From Pyrrhosoma nymphula (taxonomy: Eukaryota > Arthropoda > Insecta > Odonata > Coenagrionidae), in contig OY754327.1 of the NCBI GenBank assembly GCA_963573305.1, positions 138,920,855-138,984,854 of the forward strand: DNA of 64,000 bases. The letters are read 5' to 3'. Positions 40,101 through 52,100 of this stretch are shown in pieces; position 1 is the first letter of the stretch; every line of letters starts with the position of its first letter. The translations under genes were made by a program, and so were the position numbers. The notes beneath the pieces were generated by a model, which made no database searches, was not told the DNA's origin, and saw nothing but the letters and a program-made list of their open reading frames with translations.

Positions 40101-43100
40101 TTATCAACAAGTATACTGCCCACTCTTTTTGCATGGGCTTATTGCTCACAATTACTGGTATATTTTAGCCAATTTTCATAATTTTTAAACATGAGTTTTT
40201 TTAAACATACCCTCTTTTGTTTATGCAAAAATGGCAGTTTTTCATACTTTGAAGGCATATTTCATGGAAATGCAACATTATTGGAGCTATTAAAAAAATA
40301 TGTTGTCACTAATATGCCTAAATAATGCATTGTAAACTGAATTTTACTCTTTTAGCACATTTCATAGCTGTAAAAAAAATTGTTTAAGTTGGAACAATTT
40401 TCTGATTTTCATATATATTTCGAAATTATTTGTTATATTGTGAGCCTCTGAAAAAAAATTGTGACATAATATATAGATTCAGCATTAGTAAGATTAAAAA
40501 TATTTAGTATTACCATTGACTGCAGGTGTTATGCCAAGAAAACAAGAGAATAACGAAATGATAATTTTCCGGTTTGTTTATTTCGAATACCATGAAATCT
40601 TCAACATTATATTTTCTAATCTAATAAATAGTTTCCAATACTTGAAACAAAAGATAATGGGCGCTTAACTTGACCCTATAGATAATAAAAAACAATAGCA
40701 TATCTTGCGTATTTGAAGATTCGTTGCATATTTGAAGTTTGCAATCATTATCGAAGTGAATATCAGAATGAAGCACATTATTTTGTTGTGAATCTCGAAA
40801 ATAACTTTTACTTAAGAAGTTACTTTTTGCTGTTTACTTGATTTCTTCATGTTTTCTTTTATTGCAGTTGTTATTTTTCTGGCTGAGATTACGTTGCAAT
40901 AATCGAAATCATTTTGTCGCATGTAATCCAGCAAAGTTTCAACACTCGCCAGAGCTTCTGTGCGGGTGCCAACTCTTCTTCCTTTACGAATTTGTGAACT
41001 CCAAGTGAAAAGCATCAGCGGCTGAAACACTGTCACTCAATCGCTCTCCCTGAATAGCAATTTCACGAATTCTATGTCACTGCTTGAATGTCGTCAACCA
41101 CCCAGAAGAAGCTTTAAAATTCCCTTCTATCCCTAGAGACTCGTGAAAAGGTTTAGCCTGCTGTGCGCATATGGGGCCTGAGACAGGTATACCAATTGAC
41201 CGTTTTTGATTGAACCAAGGAAGCATGGCGGAGTCTAACTCTTTAAAGGTTGATCGTTTCATATTCTTACACTTTGAGGGTCCCAAACCACTGTCCGAGG
41301 TTGCAGCGAACTTCATCAGCTTATCTTTATTCTTATCTATATCCCGAACTGTTTGTAATCCCACATCATATTCTTTTGCCCGTTTAAGCGGAGTCTCCTT
41401 TTTCATTTCTTGTAATGAATTCTAGTTTTTTAGTGATGTAAAGGACAATTTTCTTCCGTTTTTCTGCCATTTGCATCAGCTTTGTCAGAACGTGGCACTA
41501 CAGTAACAAATGCAACTTTGAATATGTTGAGATTTCCACACAAATGAACTGGCACAATCGTATCTGGGTAAACACAAATGACTGTTCAATGGCAAATTAT
41601 GCCCAGGGAGCAATGATACTGTTTTTTTTATTAATTCAGGCTGAAAAGTAAGAACATATGGAACAATAAGTAGTTATTTTTAAGTATCATATAAGTTACA
41701 TATGTAGTTTATTTGAAATTATTTCCATTGTATATTTACTATTCTGTTAGTTTTGGGAAGATAGAATATTCAGTGGCAAAGGGTAATGGGAAAGAATGGA
41801 TCAAATAATTTCAGAAGCAGATGTGGCTGAGTTTTCATCATTCTTAAACAATTTCCATAATATTGTGATAAAATTAAAAAGTTAACCTAAAAAGAGACAT
41901 TTACAAACTTGCAATTCTTATTAGATACATCGAACTTTCAAAGAATTTACTTAATTTAACCATTGGAATATTTTTCAAACTTTAAAGTGTAGGGATGAGA
42001 AAATAGGATGGATAATCCACAAACCGAATAATCGAGAGTTGACTGTACTTCAGATTCATTGCGTGTCAAATTTTTAGAAATCCAGAAAGTATCACGTTTT
42101 TGTTGAATTTCATACATATTTTCATATTGATTGTAGTCAAGGAGGTTTATTATTTTTATTTATTATTTTCTGTTGTTACAGATTTAACACTCCCCTCCGA
42201 GTCCCCGGCAAGCATCAGGTTTCATTGCCGTCATAATGGCCGGAGACTCGAGAGGGGTTGGGCAGTGATCGCAGCCACGTCCGATGCCTATCGGATGAGT
42301 GGCTACGATGCTGTCAGGTCATGCGTACGCAGTAGACGGAGTGACCCCAGGATGACGGCCTTATGCATGCGTACAAATAGTGATTCCGCTTGTGCCACAC
42401 AGGACGGAATGCACTTGATGTTATTTAGCAGCGAGCCATTAACTCCACCAAGCACACCTATGATGAGGACCACTAGTTTCACAGTGTCCGGGGTACATCT
42501 GTTGAAGTTCGAAAAGCAGGTCTTGATATTTTGTCCGTTTTTCCACCTACTTCGCATCCATGTTCGTTTCAGCCGGAGCCGGAAACTCGATCATGAAGAT
42601 GGAGCATGTGAGGTGCTTGAGGAGAATGATATCAGGCTTGGTTGTCTCCAACTGTCTGGTGGTGGAGAAGGAGTAATACCATCAGATCGTGCATTTTTCG
42701 TTCTCCACGATGGACTCAATATCTCCAGGGGCATAGGGCAGTGCAGGCATTTTGTCGATGCCATAATGGTGTCGAAGGTGAAAGTATAACACCCGCAGGG
42801 CCTCCTTGTGCCGAGCTAAATATGCTGACCTGGCGTAATGACTACAGCTGGAGAGAAGGTGACTCAAAGTCTCCGGCTGGGCTCGGCACGCCCTGTATCT
42901 CGTGTCCGTGACCTCCGCCTTGAATATAATGCAGCGGTACACGAGTGTGTTTATGATACCATCCTGGCACACGAGGACAAAACCCTCGGTCTTGGACTTC
43001 AGACTGGTGGAGCACAAGAAGGCAAAGGTCAGCTCCTTCGATAACCCATGCTTCTCGATGTTTCGTTAGAAACATCCATGCATGGGCCTATGGGTATGCA

Positions 43101-46100
43101 CCTTGAGCAAAGCCTTCTACTCGGCTTTTTTTATTTCGAGCTTGAGGATGTCTGCCTTCAATGGGAAGATGGTCATGCCATTGTCGCTTCTTGTTCTTGC
43201 TAGAGAGCTCAGAACTCCAGATGTTTCTGAGAATCTATCTGTATTTGGTGGTGAGCCTTTCCTTCACTGCGGCAACCTCCTGCATTCTGCGCTGGGGGAT
43301 GCGGAGGTATTCAAGCTATCATCATCCTCGAGGTGATGAATGACGCTTCTGTCAACAATTAGCTCGTATTCCTTGATCTCCGAAAATCTTCCTCTCGCCT
43401 GGTGGATGGATGCACACTTGTCCAATCCGAACTCATCCCTATTGCCTCACTGTATTCCAGTACGGTGTCCAGGGACGTGTGAAGGTCTTTCACATTAGAA
43501 GCATAAAGCTTCAGGTCTTCCATATAAAATAAATGGGTGACCTTATGCTTTCTGTCACCTGGAACACCGCACATATATCCTCTACCTTGTTGCAGCCTTA
43601 GGGACAGCAGTAGGAGAGATATACAGAACATGAAGGGACTCAAGCTATAGCCTTGGAAACGCCATGGTGGTATGTTACCAACTCTGTGGAAACTGACCGC
43701 TTGCCTGAACTCAGGACAAAGCGTGTTTTCCAGAGTGGTAACAGGCGTTGGATGCAGGACACAACCTCTGGGAGGACTTTCATCAACTTCAACATGGTGA
43801 TGATAAACTCATGTGAAGTTGTGTCAAATGCCTTCTTGTAGTCACCCAGGCCATTGATAAGTTTCGCTTATGCCGAATGGCATCCTGGCATATGAACCTA
43901 TAATGAGCAGGTTGTCCTTGCATCCTGCGATTCCCCACTTTGAGCCCTTCTGCTCGTATACCTCCTCCCACACAGATTGGACGTGGCGGAGGATAAAGTC
44001 GCTCAAGATAGAGGTGAACGCCTTATATACAATGTTGAGGCAGGTTATAGGGTGGTAGTTCTTTGGATTGGACAAGTCTCACTTCTTAGGTATCAGAACC
44101 ATGCGCCCCTCACTCAGCCAAGGTGGAGTAGGTTCTCTACCTATCAGAGAGGACGTGAAGATTCTGGTGAGGTGTTTGTGGGTGGAAGTAAACTTCTTCC
44201 ACCAGAAGTTATTCACGGCATCCATTCCTGGAGCCGAGAAATTCTTCTTGCCAGAGACGGCCTTCTTCACGTCACTTTCTGTGTCTGAAAGAGGTCCATC
44301 CACATCTTGTAGGTGGTGGTCATACAACTCTTTAAAGAGGCCTATGGCCAGAGTGTCTCCATTGAATGGCTTCGACATTTCGTAGTTCTTCCAGAAACGT
44401 TCAACCTCATAGACGGGTGGCGGAGATTCGACGACAGGCAGAGGTGGTTGAAAGAGACAGGATGGGTGAAGGAGAAAGGCGGAATTTTCCCTCATGGCCC
44501 TACTCCTCTTGAGGAGTTTTTTCCAAACAGTTGTGAGTGCTCATACTCTATCGACCGCGTACTGCTTAACGGTAAGCTGATCGTTTTTATTCAGTATGTA
44601 ATGTTTGTATCAGAGACTGCGTGCTATGCGCCGAACTTTGGGAGTGAAAGTTCGCCCAGATACGATGTATTCCATAACACACTGGATTCTCGACACCTGT
44701 CGTCTCACTTGCGTGATCTTGGCCTCCAACTGTTCCAGCCTCTTTGCTGCTTTGTCCTCCCAAGAGGTATTCTTTTGGGAGTGAGCCATAATTTTGGCAG
44801 CAGCGTAGACCATGCAATTTACTGTCCAAAGGTCCAACGTTTCCGTCAGGATTTCGTCAATAAGACCATTCAATTGGGGCAGGTGGTTACCCCGCAGGGA
44901 GACCTTTTGGTGGATGTCTCTCTGCCTAGTTTGTCCTTCATCATATTCTATTGTGCTTAATAACCACGTTCGTAGTTAAAAGACGGCCTGACCAGCTTCC
45001 TTCCCATTTGACTGGGAGACTGACACAAATGTCATTCTTACCTCAGGCGGCGAAGAGGCTGTCTGTGTCGGGGAGGGTGGTCTGGCCAGTTGTGTATTCC
45101 TCTGGACTGGCAGTTGGTTGGGAGTTTCCTTTATGCGCAGGTGGTTGGCAAAATCGCACAGATTCTGCTGCGATAGGTGGTGGTGTTCTGGATGCATCTC
45201 ATATCACAAAGAGTGCATCCTCGCAATATGCCCCCTGCGATCGGGCTCGCTGGCAGCAGTTGAGGGTGGCGTTTCTGGTCTTTTTTTTTTAACCAGTATT
45301 GCTGCATGTGGGGTGGTTAGCCCCACACGCAGACGTTCACCATTAGCCGTTAAAAGCTGTTACCAGGTATGCCACGGGGAGGCTGGTAGTCCGGCTTTCG
45401 TACCCTTGATTATATTATTATCTTAGATAATGTTAGCGACAAAATATTGCAGTGCATAAAATGTCATTAGATAACTTTTAATTTTAAAATAATGACTTAC
45501 TGTCCCACAAATCACACTAAATTACAGGAAGGACTTAATTATAAATTATTCGTTACAATACACAAGGAGATTTTTTATGGAAAAACATTGTGAAGAATGA
45601 TTGATAATGAGTTAACAGGGTTGTTACAGGTCAGGGAAAAGTCAGGGAATTTGAAATGAGTCAGGGAAAAGTCAGGGAATCTCGTTCATGGGGTCAGGGA
45701 AAATGTAAGCCATGTCACACGATTCAGAAGAACCGCAGCTGAGGAGCGTTGCTAGCCATTGCTAGCATTTTTATAAAGAATTGGTGGCCAAGATATTAGA
45801 AAAGTCTCCACTTCAGTACAAGATTTGTAAGGCTATCATGTTTCGTGATCCGGAGTTGATAGTGAAATCCGAAGATGCAGCTTTAGCTCGCTTCCGTAAC
45901 TGCCTCTTATTGCTGCAGCTAAGGCAGTGGTTCTGTGCTTTAGAGGTCGACTTGCTAGAAGCTGAGTTAAAGAGTTTAATTAACAAACCTGCTGTCTCTG
46001 TATGCTTAAGAATATGACCGAGACCACACCCATCTTGATCACTTTTGGAAGTGCATTTTAATGTCGCAGAAGTAGGGATGGGAGAAAAAATCGATTCTTC

Positions 46101-49100
46101 ATCATAATCGATTATTTGCTTCCGATTCTTTCGATTATTAGATCGATTATGGGTGGACGATTTAATCGTTGAATCGATTATTCAATCCCGATTATGACCG
46201 TCAGAAAAAAATCGGCGGGAATGGTGTAATTTGAAAATTTACCGAGGGAAAAAATAATCGGCTTTAGAACTTTGATGATTTTTTTCGCAACTGCCAGTGA
46301 ATAGTTTAAAAATAAAAAGATTCAAATAGCCCATGAAAAAGCTATTTTTTGCATTTTATGTTTGAACTGCGATGGCAAGACTGCAAAATCTGAAAGAAGA
46401 CGAGTGAAAACGCCGCAGATAAAAAATATGACTCAGATGTATGTGGTTTAACGAGAGATGAGGTAAAACGTTTATGACTCTTAATGACAGACAGCTTCAT
46501 TTCAAGGATAACGCTAATAATATTTGACCTAATTTAGGAGTATTAATGCTCCTGATATTTACACCATGAAGTATAAAATGTCGAGAAAACATATACTTTG
46601 AAATACTAAGCTAATTTTTCGGAAAATAGAAGAACTAGGTACAAATTATATATATGATTGACAACATAAGTTACCATTTCTGTCGAAATAATAAATATAT
46701 ATATTTATAACTCAAGTATCATCATCACTGAGCGATGTAAATTACAATCATTGTAAATTTTTCAGCATGTTGAGTGTGAATTAGAGCTATGCCAAGTATT
46801 ACATATGGAGACATATTTTTTACTGTATTCCAGGCACCTATAACATTCCCATTTTGTCTATACCTCTCTCCTTTACAAAACCTTTACAATAACCTTGATT
46901 AGTCACCTACTATTCTCCTCTTTTCAATTAGGTTATTTAACACAAATGCACAAAAATCAACTCCTTATATACAGCTCTCTATTCCCACGTCACTTCACAG
47001 TATCGTTTACTTCAGTCAGAGAACATAATTATATATCACTGAATATAATGATTTCACCACAATCATACAACACCGTCAAATAATTTCAACAGACCCTTCG
47101 TTTCGAAAATTGGGGCGCATCGTTTTCCGCTTCGCATACTCGGCGATCCTCCACTGGAGTCTACGATTATTCCATCCGTCACAAATATATCCGCAGAAAA
47201 ATCGCATGATTATTTACCGATTCTTCAAATGACCGATTATGCTACCCGTCAGGCATGCGCAGAGTGATGCTCATCCTTGACGATCCTTCACAGGCTTGAA
47301 TGAATCGCATGATTCTTCCAATTCTTCTGCTCGTCACAGAAGCTACGAACTTCACAGAAAAATCGCATGATTATTTACCGATTCTTCAAATAACCGATTA
47401 TGCTACCCGTCAGGCATGCGCAGAGCGATGCTCATCCTTGACGATCCTTCACAGGCTTGACATGAATCGTATGATTCTTCCGATTCTTCTGCTCGTCACA
47501 GAAGCTACGAACTTCACAGAAAAATCATATGATTATTTACCGATTCTTCATAATCGATTATGCCATCCCGATTTTTGTACTGAATCGATTCTCCCGACAC
47601 GATCATCATATGATACGATTAATCGATTACTGAGAAATTTTGCCCATCTCTACGCAGAAGTGCTATGGATTAATGGTAGATTTGATCCACATGGTTTTAA
47701 TATTGAGCCATGGAAATGCCTTTGTGGAGAGGGGATTTTCCATAAACAAAGAAGTTATTTTCGAAAACCAACTCCCACAGACACTGGTCGCACAAATACA
47801 GGTGTACAACGCTGTGAATTTGGCTGGCGGAATTCTTAATGTGGAAATTAGTGACATAAGGATTTCATGAGTGCGGCAGGTTGGTGCAGAGAATGAAGAG
47901 CCCCGAAGGGAGAGAGCAAAAGAAGACAAGGAAAAGATACAGAGGAGAAGAGATGAAAGAATGATTGGGAAAGAAGTTAAAGAATTAAGAGCCAAGAAAA
48001 CCAAACTTTTGATAGAAAACCAATTGAAGTGCGATGCCATTGATAAGAGGCTGAGAGCACTATGTGGTCGTGTATAGCATTTCTGTGATGTTGTGGTTAG
48101 GTACGTTCAACGTCCACATCCCTGAATGTAGACTTTTTGTTTGACGTGTAAATTTTAATTTGACACCATAATTTGACTTTCATTTGACTCTAATTAATTT
48201 TTCAAGTTCCTGTTTTTTACTGTAATTAAGTATACAAAGTTACTGTTTTTTATGTTTTCTTTATAAATACTTTTTGTGTGATGTGTCAATTTAAATTTGA
48301 CACCATTTTTCTACTTTTATTTGTCTGTAATTAAGTTTACAAGTTACTGTTTTTCTGTGTTTGTGGTAAAGAAATACGTTTTAAAAAGAATTTAAAAATA
48401 TTTTTTGAAAAAAATTTACTATTTTATTGACTCTTACCCTTCAAAAATGTTATGTAATGATCAAAAGTAGAGTGTGAAAAAGTCACGGGAAATGAAGACT
48501 TATTTGTCAGGGTAAAGTCTGGGAATTTGAATTTGGGAATCTTGTAACAGCCCTGGAGTGTTATCCTGTACAAAAAGTGCCATGTAGAACATAGCAATGT
48601 TACATGTGATGTAAAATATCTTATTATTAAATTATAAATAATATTATACATTTTGGGGTTCTATGTAGTCAAATGTGTTACAGTGAAATATTTACAATTT
48701 TTTTTGTATGAACTATTGAACACAAGGGTGTGAGCGAAGTCCTGGTTTAACCTCAAGAGTGGGGAAATATAAGCTACAGATTTTCTAATACCTTCCCATG
48801 GCAAACCCTACTTCTTTTTGTTACTTCTTACCCTTCACCCTGAAATACTCTATCAACTCTTATTTGAAGTCATATGGAATTTTCTTTTTACCATTTACTT
48901 GCTGTAAAGGATGTAGCTACATATTAATTTGGAAATTTTGGATTCACAGCTTCTTTTATGTCTCTTGAGATTTTTCTGATCACAGGTATAGTTCCACAGA
49001 TTTTGGTCATAATGATCCACCCCCCCTCCCCCCCATATCCATCATCCCCTACATACGAATTTTTGTATTCTATAACTATCTCCAGTTTACCCCTGCCTGG

Positions 49101-52100
49101 TCACAGACTTGAAATAATGTTACTGAACTTGGAGGAGATCATTGCCACATCCTTCTTGCCCTGGCAATAGTAAACACGAATTCTGCCTTCTCTCCAGTGT
49201 GAAATAACTTCCCCTTTCATCAGATTTTTGCTAAATACCTCTGGCATTTTCCTTCCTATTAGCATTCAGAGTGCCAAAAAGTAAATATTTTTGGACATGA
49301 TTTCTCAAGCCAAAGATGCATTATTGTGATTATTATTCATGAAAATACTTGTTGCCTGAATTTTGAAAAATTTCCAGCAGTTGGTGATTTTTTTCATCTG
49401 AATGCCTTATTCACCTAACACCTTATCCATAGCCTACATAAGTCAAAATATGGTGGACTAAACATGAAGGTTCACTAAGCATGTACATTTTTATGCCTTT
49501 TGCCTTGGGCATATTGCTTAAAAATTAGCCAGCCTCTCCAGAGTAACATTGAATAATTAATACTGTTTCCTTCCTGGGGTAATGGTTATCATCATTGTAA
49601 TTTGCAGCAATGAAGCAGCTGTGTAATTTTATAAAGGCTACCCCAGGGAGGAGGATGGTTTTTTCCTGGATTTTTAGCAAAATGCATTGCTTTTATTCTA
49701 CCAAGAGAACATTGTCTTGTCATTGATTGACAGAATATGTATTGCCATATTAAAATATGTAGATGTATACCAGTGGTATGTCATTTGATTAGTTATGATT
49801 GTTTCCATGCTGAAAAGCAAGCTCTAATATTGCTTTATTATATCAAGACAATATGGCACAGTTTATTTACATTGCATAGTTCAGCAAACGCCTGGACAGC
49901 GCCACTGTGCACTGAAATCAGCACTGTTAAAACAGGTTCCGAGGCATCGAATTCGATGTAAGTCCCGAATTGGTTCTGAGTTTTTGGCGCTGATTTCAGT
50001 ACAGAATTCTGTGCTGACCTAATCATTGTGTAAAATGGCATTTACTCTTAGTTGAAGGTTTATGCAAAATTCTTCATCTTTTTTCATCAGCACAATATCT
50101 CATTGCTGAACAAGATATTTCCCCTTGGCCAAAGGTTTTCTTAGAATGCTTCACAGTTTAAGGGGCTAAGGTAAAAGAAATATTATTAACTTAAATTGAC
50201 AATAATTTATCAATTATGGTTAATGGAGGAGGAATTATGATAAAGATTTATGTACCAGAAAGTCCAGAAGTACTCACCATCTACTCCTTATGCGATTTCA
50301 CAGGAGGTCATGCGTTTACACTCATCCTTTATATAGGAAGTGTCTTTGGCCATGAAAATGAACAAAAAAGGAAAAACAGGCATTCTATGAGTAAAATTCT
50401 TCTTGGGTGTCTAACCAAGTCAGAGAATAAGTAGAGGAGCTATATGACAGCAAAAATAGACCTGTAAACCTAGATATAGAGGGTGAAAGAACAATAAATA
50501 AGGATAACTCCGGTCTGGAGTTACTTGACAGCAAAATAGAGAGGGCATTAAGAGAGATGAATGGTAGAAAAGCCATGGAAACCGATAACCTACCTTCAGA
50601 GCTACTGAAAAATCTAGGTAGTAAGGGGAGACCATCCTTTTTCGAACTTATTCATAGTATCTACAAGGAAGGAGTTGGATTTCATGAAAAAGAATTAACA
50701 ACTATCCCGAAGAAGAAGAAAACACGGGACGGGATGAAGAAAGGCAGGGCCTACGATGAGATGAAGAAAGAAATACTAGATGTAGATAAGGTACTGCACG
50801 TGTAAGAGTCTGTTGAATTTTCTCAGACTTTCATCATAACCTACCTTTAACCCAAGGTTTGTAGAGTACAAAAAGAAGAACCTTGCCGTTAGCTGGTGGA
50901 TTACTCAGATGATGATGGTGATATTGAAACTTGAAATTTATTTTGCAGGCTCAAACATGGACCAAAAAGTGTGGTGCTCCTTGGTATATACATTACAGTA
51001 GACCCCCGCTTTATGATGGGTTCTCTTTGCGATTGATTCGTTTTACGATCTGCATGCTAGGAATTTTAATGGGAGCTGATTTTGTGCGCGACCTTTCAAA
51101 TACCCCATTTCGACGATCTTTGTCACCCATAATTTGTTATTCATTCAGCATTCAAAGCCGTAAATGGTAACAAGGCATTTTCTACCTTCGCAACATTTAT
51201 ATGTTTAATGATGTGCGTGTATCATTAAATTAATATGCCGTATTTATGAGTTGTTCGTGTTTTTATATCAAATGTTGTAATGATTAGCACTATCGCTGAT
51301 CAGCTCCAACGAGATAAGGCAGCATTCCTTATGTAGTCAGGATCACATAATAAAATTGCCTATTTAGATGATCTTTTGCACCCATAATTTGTTATTCATT
51401 CAGCATTCAAAGCCTTATTTGTCAACCAACAGCATTTTCTATCATGACAACATTTACATATTTAATGATAAGCATAATTATGAGCTTTTCATGCAATTAG
51501 AGCAAATATTGCAATGATTAGCACTGCCTCCAATCAACTCCAATGAGAGCCGCAGCATTCCGCACATAGGGTCACATCTATGATAATTGAGGTTAAGGCT
51601 TTCATTAGTCATCTTAGAGACATCAATTTGTTTACCACCTTGGAGAAAATATATGAGCTCTTCTGCCGAAGAGTAACTTATTGTTAGAACGCATTACCTA
51701 CCAACAAAGTGATATGATTCCTTAATGGATGCAGCCATCACCAGATACTAAATCACATCAATGAAACAAGTTGAGTAATATCGTCTCATTTCTTGGTAAA
51801 TAATGATTTATCTAAATTTTCATCGTAATTCACATCTCTTAGGACTTTGCAATGCAATAATCTGTATCTTACTGCCATCAGGGATGCTGATGCACTCTAC
51901 AATTGTGCGGAGGAAAGTTTTCAAATTTCTTTCGTGTGAAGTGGTATTACCATTGAAGGGCGTAGTTCGTACTGTGAATAATCTGTTTTTGAACCTCATT
52001 AACCATTCGATTAACTAAACTTGGCAGAAGTTGGTGGTTTATGTTTATCTACGGCACAGAAAATCCTAGGGTCTTCAAGAAAAATGAATCACAAGTTCAA

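Larger units (their letters stand above)
45781..48077 (+). pseudogene. transposase-like gene with hAT-type C-terminus, split by an insertion
   Basis: The 5' part encodes LEKSPLQYKICKAIMFRDPE (family-like RSPLKYxxxRxLxCMDP). If the nested element and one target copy are removed, the DRDHTHLDHFWKCILMSQ segment continues directly into CYGLMVDLIHMVLILSHGNA and FVERGFSINKEVIFENQ. The NAxVERGFS motif is the hAT-type dimerisation signature. A Lys/Glu-rich coiled coil (47870-48070) ends the protein. Stops and frameshifts are present. I know this as a repeated uncharacterised family, so the superfamily call is an inference. Confidence 0.65.
45616..48555 (+). mobile_element. hAT-like TIR transposon relic, 2.9 kb, host of a nested hAT element
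   Basis: The ends are inverted: CAGGGTTGTTACAGGTCAGG on the left and CAGGGCTGTTACAAGATTCC on the right (minus strand). GTCAGGGAA motifs repeat at both ends. The coding part lies at 45780-46065 and resumes at 47662-48077. The region between is the later insertion at 46074-47653. A tandem duplication with about 137-bp period (TTTGACACCAT motif at 48162 and 48299) lies in the 3' part. The target duplication is eroded (GAGT-TAA versus GAGTGTTA). Confidence 0.7.

Noticed and set aside
42100..44960. Long plus-strand frames (229 and 215 codons)
   Set aside because: They are shadows of the minus-strand R4-like LINE.
47300..47839. 179-codon plus-strand frame with repeated peptide
   Set aside because: It is the 160-bp tandem repeat of the hAT element running into the broken host transposase in another frame.
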